The notes beneath the pieces were generated by a model that saw only the letters and a program-made list of their open reading frames with translations, ran no database searches and had not been told where the DNA came from. Positions 59,444-64,000 of a stretch of 64,000 bases of DNA are shown here, one piece after another. How positions within the stretch are numbered: position 1 is the stretch's first letter; each line of letters opens with the position of its first letter. Made by a program: the position numbers and the translations under genes. The stretch covers positions 620,001 through 684,000 of the forward strand of contig CAVPJX010000001.1 of NCBI GenBank assembly GCA_963705545.1. The letters run 5' to 3'. Source of the stretch: DATBLY01 sp963705545 (lineage in GTDB: Bacteria; Actinomycetota; UBA4738; HRBIN12).

Positions 59444-62137
59444 CTACTTCGAGGCGAACTCGACCTCCCCCACAACCGCCTGACCGGCCGCCAGCCTCGC
59501 GGTCTCGACGCGGTACGGCGAGCAGCTCACGTAGTCCAGGCCGATCCGGTGGCAGAAGACGACCGAGGCGGGGTCGCCGCCGTGCTCGCCGCAGATCCCC
59601 AGGTGGAGCGACGGGTTCGCCGCCTTCCCCTCCTCGACCGCGATCTGCATCAGGCGCCCGACGCCGGGCACGTCGACCGTGACGAACGGGTTCGCGGGGA
59701 CCAGCTTCCGCTCCTCGTACATCCCGACGAACTTGCCGATGTCGTCGCGGCTGAACCCGAAGGCGGTCTGGGTCAGGTCGTTCGTGCCGAACGAGAAGAA
59801 CTCCGCGACCCCGGCGATCTCGCCGGCCGTCACCGCCGCCCGCGGGAGCTCGATCATCGTCCCCCACTCGAGGTGGTCCAGCTCGACCCCGGCATCGGAC
59901 AGGACCTCCGTCGCGACCGGCTCGAGCTCGTCGCGCATCTGCTTCAGCTCGGGCGCGGTCGCGACGAGCGGGATCATGATCTCGACCTTCGGGTCGAGCC
60001 CGGCGAGCTTGACCTCCGCCGCCGCCTCACAGATCGCGCGCACCTGCATCGCGTACAGGCCGGGCTTCACGATCCCCAGGCGGACGCCGCGCAGGCCGAG
60101 CATCGGGTTCGCCTCGTGCAGCTCGTTCACCTTGCGCAGGACCCGCTCGTGCTCGCTGACGTCCTCGCCGCGCTCCTTCCCCAGCGCGACCTCGACGGCC
60201 AGCTGCACCTGGTCGGGCAGGAACTCGTGCAGCGGCGGATCGAGCAGCCGCACGGTCACGGGCAGACCGCTCATCGCGGTGAAGATCCCCACGAAGTCGT
60301 TCCGCTGCAGCGGCAGCAGCACGTCGTACGCGGCCTGCTCCTCGTCGGGGGTGTCGGCGAAGATCATCTGCCGCACGGCTTCGACGCGCTCCTCGCCCAG
60401 GAACATGTGCTCGGTGCGGCACAGGCCGATCCCCTCGGCGCCACGCGCGCGCGCGTTCGTCGACTGGTCGGGCGTGTCGGCGTTGGCGCGGACCCGCAGC
60501 CGCCGCCGATCGTCCGCGTGGGCCATCAGGGTCTCGAACGCCCTCCAGATCGTGTCCTCGCGTGCAACCGCGTCGCCCGCCCGCGCCTTCTCGAGCACCG
60601 ACTCCTCGAGGGGCAGCTCGCCGACGAAGACGTTGCCGGTGAACCCGTCGATCGTGATGACGTCGCCCTCGGCCACGGTGGTGCCGTTCGCCGAGAACGT
60701 CCGGGTCGCGGGGTCGAGCTTGATCGCGTCGGCGCCGCAGACCGCCGGGATCCCCTCGCCGCGGGCGACCACGGCCGCGTGGGAGTTCGTGCCGCCGGCG
60801 CTGGTCAGGATCCCCTGCGACGCGATCATGCCGTGGTAGTCGTCCGGGGTCGTCTCGCGACGGACCAGGATCACCGCCTCGCCGCGCTCCTTCGCCCAGC
60901 TCTCGGCCTCGTCGGCGCTGAACACGACCTTCCCGGTGGCCGCGCCGGGCGAGGCGTTCAGCCCCTTCGCGATCGGCTGCGCACCGTCGGCTCGCACGCG
61001 GCGCTTGAAGAGCTCCTCCAGGCGGTTCGCGTCGACGCGCAGGAGGGCCTCGTCGGCGTCGATCAGCCCCTCGTTCAGCATGTCATGGGCCATCACCCAC
61101 TCGGCGAGCGCGGTCCGCTTGCCGATCCGGGTCTGCAGGATCCAGAGACGGCCCTTCTCGATCGTGAACTCGATGTCGCACATGTCCCGATAGTGGCCCT
61201 CGAGCGTCGCCATCACGTCCATCAGCCCGGCGTACGACACCGGATCCAAGCGCTCGAGCTCGGCCAGGGGCAGCGTGTTGCGGATCCCCGCGACCACGTC
61301 CTCGCCCTGCGCGTTCGCCAGGTAGTCCCCATAGGGCATGCGCTCCCCCGACGACGGGTCCCGCGTGAACGCGACGCCGGTCCCGGAGTCGTCACCGCGG
61401 TTGCCGAACACCATCGCGACCACGTTCACGGCGGTCCCGAGGTCGTCGCTGATCTTGTTCTGCCGCCGGTAGTCGATCGCGCGCTTGCCGTTCCACGACC
61501 GGAACACGGCGTCGATCGCCAGGCGGAGCTGGTCCTTGGGATCCTGCGGGAAGTCCTGGCCCGTGTGCTCGCGGTAGATCGCCCGGAACCGGTCGATGAG
61601 CTCGGCGAGGTCCTCGGCGTCGAGGTCGGTGTCCTGCGCGGCCGGGCCCTTACGCTCCTTGGCCTCGTCCAGGACGTGCTCGAAGGCGTCGCCGGGGACG
61701 TCCATCACGATCTTGCCGAACATCTGGATGAACCGGCGGTACGCGTCGCGCGCGAAGCGGACGTCGCCCCCCGTCTGCGCGGCCAGCCCGTTCACCGAGG
61801 CGTCGTTCAGGCCGAGGTTCAGGACCGTGTCCATCATCCCGGGCATCGAGAACTTCGCGCCGGAGCGGACGCTGACCAGGAGCGGGTCCTCCGGGTCGCC
61901 GAGCTCCTTGCCCATCACGTCCTGGAGCCGGCGCAGGTGCTCGCCGGCCTCCTCGAGCATCTCCGGCGGCGCCCCGCCTTGGGCCAGGAACGTGAGACAC
62001 GCCTCGGTCGTGATCGTGAACCCGGGCGGGACCGGGAGCCCCATGTTCGTCATCTCGGCGAGGTTGGCCCCCTTCCCGCCGAGGAGGTCCTTCATGTCCT
62101 TGTTGCCTTCGGAGAAGTCGTAGACGTACTTGGTCAC
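59444..62137 (-). CDS. ppdK: Pyruvate, phosphate dikinase
   Basis: An 897 aa cytoplasmic enzyme that converts pyruvate, ATP and Pi reversibly to PEP, AMP and PPi, linking glycolysis and gluconeogenesis. The N-terminal nucleotide-binding domain starts YVYDFSEGNKDMKDLLGGKG. The central phospho-His domain has GGTNSHAAVVARGEGIPAVC with the catalytic His. The C-terminal PEP/pyruvate barrel ends GICGEHGGDPASVVFCHRIG, with the conserved Cys. The length is normal. The GTG at 62,137 lies five bases after GGAGG. Its promoter region repeats that of the methyltransferase gene upstream. Confidence 0.97.
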   Translation of the reverse strand: MTKYVYDFSEGNKDMKDLLGGKGANLAEMTNMGLPVPPGFTITTEACLTFLAQGGAPPEMLEEAGEHLRRLQDVMGKELGDPEDPLLVSVRSGAKFSMPGMMDTVLNLGLNDASVNGLAAQTGGDVRFARDAYRRFIQMFGKIVMDVPGDAFEHVLDEAKERKGPAAQDTDLDAEDLAELIDRFRAIYREHTGQDFPQDPKDQLRLAIDAVFRSWNGKRAIDYRRQNKISDDLGTAVNVVAMVFGNRGDDSGTGVAFTRDPSSGERMPYGDYLANAQGEDVVAGIRNTLPLAELERLDPVSYAGLMDVMATLEGHYRDMCDIEFTIEKGRLWILQTRIGKRTALAEWVMAHDMLNEGLIDADEALLRVDANRLEELFKRRVRADGAQPIAKGLNASPGAATGKVVFSADEAESWAKERGEAVILVRRETTPDDYHGMIASQGILTSAGGTNSHAAVVARGEGIPAVCGADAIKLDPATRTFSANGTTVAEGDVITIDGFTGNVFVGELPLEESVLEKARAGDAVAREDTIWRAFETLMAHADDRRRLRVRANADTPDQSTNARARGAEGIGLCRTEHMFLGEERVEAVRQMIFADTPDEEQAAYDVLLPLQRNDFVGIFTAMSGLPVTVRLLDPPLHEFLPDQVQLAVEVALGKERGEDVSEHERVLRKVNELHEANPMLGLRGVRLGIVKPGLYAMQVRAICEAAAEVKLAGLDPKVEIMIPLVATAPELKQMRDELEPVATEVLSDAGVELDHLEWGTMIELPRAAVTAGEIAGVAEFFSFGTNDLTQTAFGFSRDDIGKFVGMYEERKLVPANPFVTVDVPGVGRLMQIAVEEGKAANPSLHLGICGEHGGDPASVVFCHRIGLDYVSCSPYRVETARLAAGQAVVGEVEFASK

Positions 62138-62171
62138 CCCATGCCTCCGGACCGGCTCGACGACGGAGCCG

Positions 62172-63029
62172 TCAGTCTACGGCGGCGAGCGATGGGGCCC
62201 GTCCGCCTCCGACCCGCATCCGCCCTACGATCACCAGTGGGATCTCGGTGAAGACCATGCTCATCGAACCCGTCCGTATGGCCTCCGGGTCCAGGACCGG
62301 CTCGTCGAGACCGTCCAGGACGAGGCCCTGCGCGAAGAACGCCCCGAGCAGGTCCGATAGTGACCGGTGGAAGTACCAGTGCGTGACCGGCTGCCCCTCC
62401 AACGCCACACCCTTGGCGACCGACGGGGTGGCGTAGCCCGAGACCTTCACGCCATAGGTGCGGACCACGCCCGACGCGTCCTCGGACTGCTCGATCACCC
62501 GGACGGAGTCGTTGCTGTTGAACGCCGGGTGCATCGTCGAGAAGACGAACCGGCCCCCCGAGGCGAGGAGCGCGGGGAGGGCCGATGCCATCGGTCGGAT
62601 GTCGGCGATATCCATGATCGCCTGGTTGCACACCACGGCGTCGAAGGCGTGATCGCCGAGCGCGCGCAGGGCATCTTCGTCCGCGGCGTCGACGCGCCGG
62701 TACTCGACCTCCCCGTCGTGCGAACGGGCGCGGTCGAGCATCGCGTCGCTGAAATCGGTCGCCAGGACGAGCGCACCCAGCTCGCTCATCCGCCGCGAGA
62801 ACTCCCCGTTCCCGCAGGCGATCTCCAGCACGCGCTCGCCGGGTCGGAGCGCCAGCACCCGCTCCACGGCCGGCTGGATCAGCGGCCGCTGCATCGTGTT
62901 GCCGGCCTCCATCTGCTCGTCCCAGTAGCCGGCGATCGCGTCCCAGGCGTCCCGAACCTCGTCGTTCGTGGGTGCCGGCGCGTTCGCTCCACGGATCCGA
63001 GCCGCCTCGTCGCCTCGGGTCTCGGTCAC
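62172..63029 (-). CDS. Class I SAM-dependent methyltransferase
   Basis: A 285 aa methyltransferase with the Rossmann motif I VLEIACGNGEFSRRMSELGA, motif II end VLATDFSDAMLDRARS, the acidic YRRVDAADEDALRAL and the post-motif FDAVVCNQAIMDIADIRP. The middle part, FVFSTMHPAFNSNDSVRVIE, is common in small-molecule methyltransferases of the UbiE/Coq5-like type. The substrate is not known. I chose the GTG at 63,029 behind GGAGGCATGGC. It lies 34 bases upstream of ppdK on the same strand, but ppdK has its own -10 box inside the end of this gene. Confidence 0.85.
   Translation of the reverse strand: MTETRGDEAARIRGANAPAPTNDEVRDAWDAIAGYWDEQMEAGNTMQRPLIQPAVERVLALRPGERVLEIACGNGEFSRRMSELGALVLATDFSDAMLDRARSHDGEVEYRRVDAADEDALRALGDHAFDAVVCNQAIMDIADIRPMASALPALLASGGRFVFSTMHPAFNSNDSVRVIEQSEDASGVVRTYGVKVSGYATPSVAKGVALEGQPVTHWYFHRSLSDLLGAFFAQGLVLDGLDEPVLDPEAIRTGSMSMVFTEIPLVIVGRMRVGGGRAPSLAAVD
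62174..62179 (-). promoter_or_regulatory. -10 box TAGACT for ppdK
   Basis: Minus-strand TAGACT lies inside the last codons of the methyltransferase gene, within CGTAGACTGACGGCTCCG. The same string, followed by GGAGGCATGG and GTGACC, precedes the methyltransferase start. Confidence 0.5.
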
Positions 63030-63080
63030 GCCATGCCTCCGCCCATGCCTCCGCACTGGCCGAACGGCCCCGGAGCCGTC

Positions 63081-63094
63081 AGTCTACGTACACT
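63081..63094. promoter_or_regulatory. Back-to-back divergent -10 boxes
   Basis: AGTCTACGTACACT holds TAGACT on the minus strand (63,081-63,086, for the methyltransferase) and TACACT on the plus strand (63,089-63,094, for the Lys-rich peptide), two bases apart. Polymerases could not occupy both at once, so the two genes may be expressed in a mutually exclusive way. Confidence 0.5.
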
Positions 63095-63120
63095 CACCAC
63101 GAGGCGAACGGGAGGTCACG

Positions 63121-63261
63121 ATGGCGCACGCGAAGGACAAGGGCTCGAACAAGACCTCGAAGAAGAAGGCCCAGTCGAGCATCAAGGAGAAGCGCGCCGC
63201 GAAGAAGGCGAAGAAGGCGACGGGCGGATCCGGCTCCAGCTTCTCGATCGATCAGCGCTAA
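63121..63261 (+). CDS. Lys-rich 46 aa protein
   Basis: A 46 aa very basic protein, MAHAKDKGSNKTSKKKAQSS, followed by IKEKRAAKKAKKATGGSGSS and a short end. It has no hydrophobic core and is probably largely disordered, so it may bind nucleic acid. The ATG at 63,121 has GGGAGG upstream and a TACACT box 27 bases further up. Similar short Lys-rich proteins occur in Actinobacteria, but I cannot name a family. Confidence 0.7.
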   Translation: MAHAKDKGSNKTSKKKAQSSIKEKRAAKKAKKATGGSGSSFSIDQR

Positions 63262-63303
63262 CCCGGAACCTCTCACGCCGACCGGGGTCGATCCGATCGT
63301 GCG

Positions 63304-64000
63304 TCAGGCCGTGAGGGCAGCGTCTAGCCGCTGTAGGGTGGCCTCGTCCGAGGCGAACCCGGCGACGACGGTGCGACCGGCCGGGTCGTCGAGGAACGCA
63401 TCCTCCTGGTCGATCCAGGCGCGGAGGGCATCCGCGAACTCCTGCGCGTCCGCGCGCGTGTCCCACACGGTCTTCAGGACGACGGCGACCCGGTCGCCGT
63501 CGGTCCAGGCGCGGTAGAGACCACCGTCCCAGCCCGCGGCTGCGCGCTCGCTCGCCCCGTCGTCGAGCCGCAGCGCCAACATGACCTGGAGCCACGCCTC
63601 ACCGACGATCATCACGTCGAGGTCGCGCCACGAGCCCGGCAGCCGGGACGCGAGATCGGGGACGTCCACGGGTTGCGGGATGTCGTTCGGATACCGCTCG
63701 GGATGGATCACCTGCTCGGTCGAGACCGGGAACCGCTCGAGCGCGGCGTCCACGCCGTCCTCGCCGCCCCGCCTGTCGAGGGCGTCGATGAACCGCATGC
63801 CGGCGTCGTACGGCCAGAGCTGGGTCCGCACGATGAACGGCGGAACGTCGTCGATCGAACCTGCGTCGCTGCCGCCGAACTCCTCGCTCGCATCGGGGAA
63901 CCGGAGGATCACCTGGGTCGCGAAGAACTGCGCGCTGCCTTCGACCGCACCGAGCCCGGCCATGAAGGCCTCGTCGTCGCAACGCGCCGTGAGCGGATCG
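63304..64000 (-). CDS. C-terminal part of a hypothetical (possibly metallopeptidase-like) protein, incomplete
   Basis: The frame is open to the window edge, so the gene begins beyond base 64,000; 231 codons are visible. It reads DPLTARCDDEAFMAGLGAVE, GSAQFFATQVILRF, then a charged middle part and VVLKTVWDTRADAQEFADAL. The A-x-x-E-G-x-A pattern after DDEAF resembles actinobacterial proteins in which a HExxH metallopeptidase-like motif lies just upstream, outside this window. That link is inference. The in-frame ATG at 63,963 is internal, because the upstream codons continue the similarity. Confidence 0.55.
   Translation of the reverse strand, partial: DPLTARCDDEAFMAGLGAVEGSAQFFATQVILRFPDASEEFGGSDAGSIDDVPPFIVRTQLWPYDAGMRFIDALDRRGGEDGVDAALERFPVSTEQVIHPERYPNDIPQPVDVPDLASRLPGSWRDLDVMIVGEAWLQVMLALRLDDGASERAAAGWDGGLYRAWTDGDRVAVVLKTVWDTRADAQEFADALRAWIDQEDAFLDDPAGRTVVAGFASDEATLQRLDAALTA

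Noticed and set aside
59549..62251. A 900-codon plus-strand open frame opposite ppdK
   Set aside because: Shadow of ppdK codon bias; no domain and no ribosome binding site.

Overview
The window is high-GC, gene-dense DNA, most probably from an uncultured member of the Actinomycetota. Three things point there: the dgt-dnaG-rpoD gene order around the primary sigma factor, many GTG or TTG starts that sit 6-7 bases after a TANNNT -10 box (leaderless transcripts, common in Actinobacteria), and families such as GPGG-motif small membrane proteins, DUF2252 and ECF sigma factors. No phage, transposase, CRISPR array or classical defence gene was recognised. At least eight genes are frameshifted, interrupted or decayed; some of these could be assembly errors.

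Layout. Bases 1-6,841 form an accessory region of small proteins, two lipoproteins, a VOC protein, a SnoaL-like protein and many broken copies of two small-protein families; it ends at a tRNA with anticodon CAT. Next come fumarase, an operon of a YceI-like protein with a two-component system, a frameshifted AraC regulator, a FAD oxidoreductase, an orphan peptide-type binding protein and a SulP transporter beside a decayed DUF2252 gene. Bases 18,317-24,864 pair a radical-SAM sulfatase-maturating enzyme, a flippase-like membrane protein with a pseudokinase domain and a Cys-type arylsulfatase. Bases 24,882-31,093 hold membrane proteins (two DUF1269-like, TMEM175 channel, BASS and MFS transporters) plus a broken aquaporin. 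Bases 31,176-38,438 hold a double-ATPase ABC exporter with a frameshifted permease and the pntAA-pntAB-pntB transhydrogenase operon.

A second small accessory island (39,989-41,442) repeats the first one's cassette: an Arg/aromatic-rich 37-59 aa peptide, a short LuxR-type regulator and a 52 aa zinc ribbon. It is also followed by a VOC gene and a copy of the repeated small-protein family, and it ends at tRNA-Asn. Housekeeping genes follow (alkaline-phosphatase-superfamily lipoprotein, rpoD, dnaG, dgt), then secreted proteins, an M15 peptidase and a metallo-beta-lactamase-fold protein.

Bases 54,033-59,430 look like a self-contained ECF regulon. An ECF sigma gene is translationally coupled to a membrane protein with an anti-sigma-like N-terminus and a Cys-paired extracellular propeller. 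Two large secreted proteins follow (propeller-esterase fusion; nine ELW repeats). The sigma gene and both secreted-protein genes are preceded by the same motif, GTAAC(A/G)-N16-CGTCT. The window ends with ppdK, a methyltransferase sharing its 5-prime leader with ppdK, a Lys-rich peptide and a partial gene.
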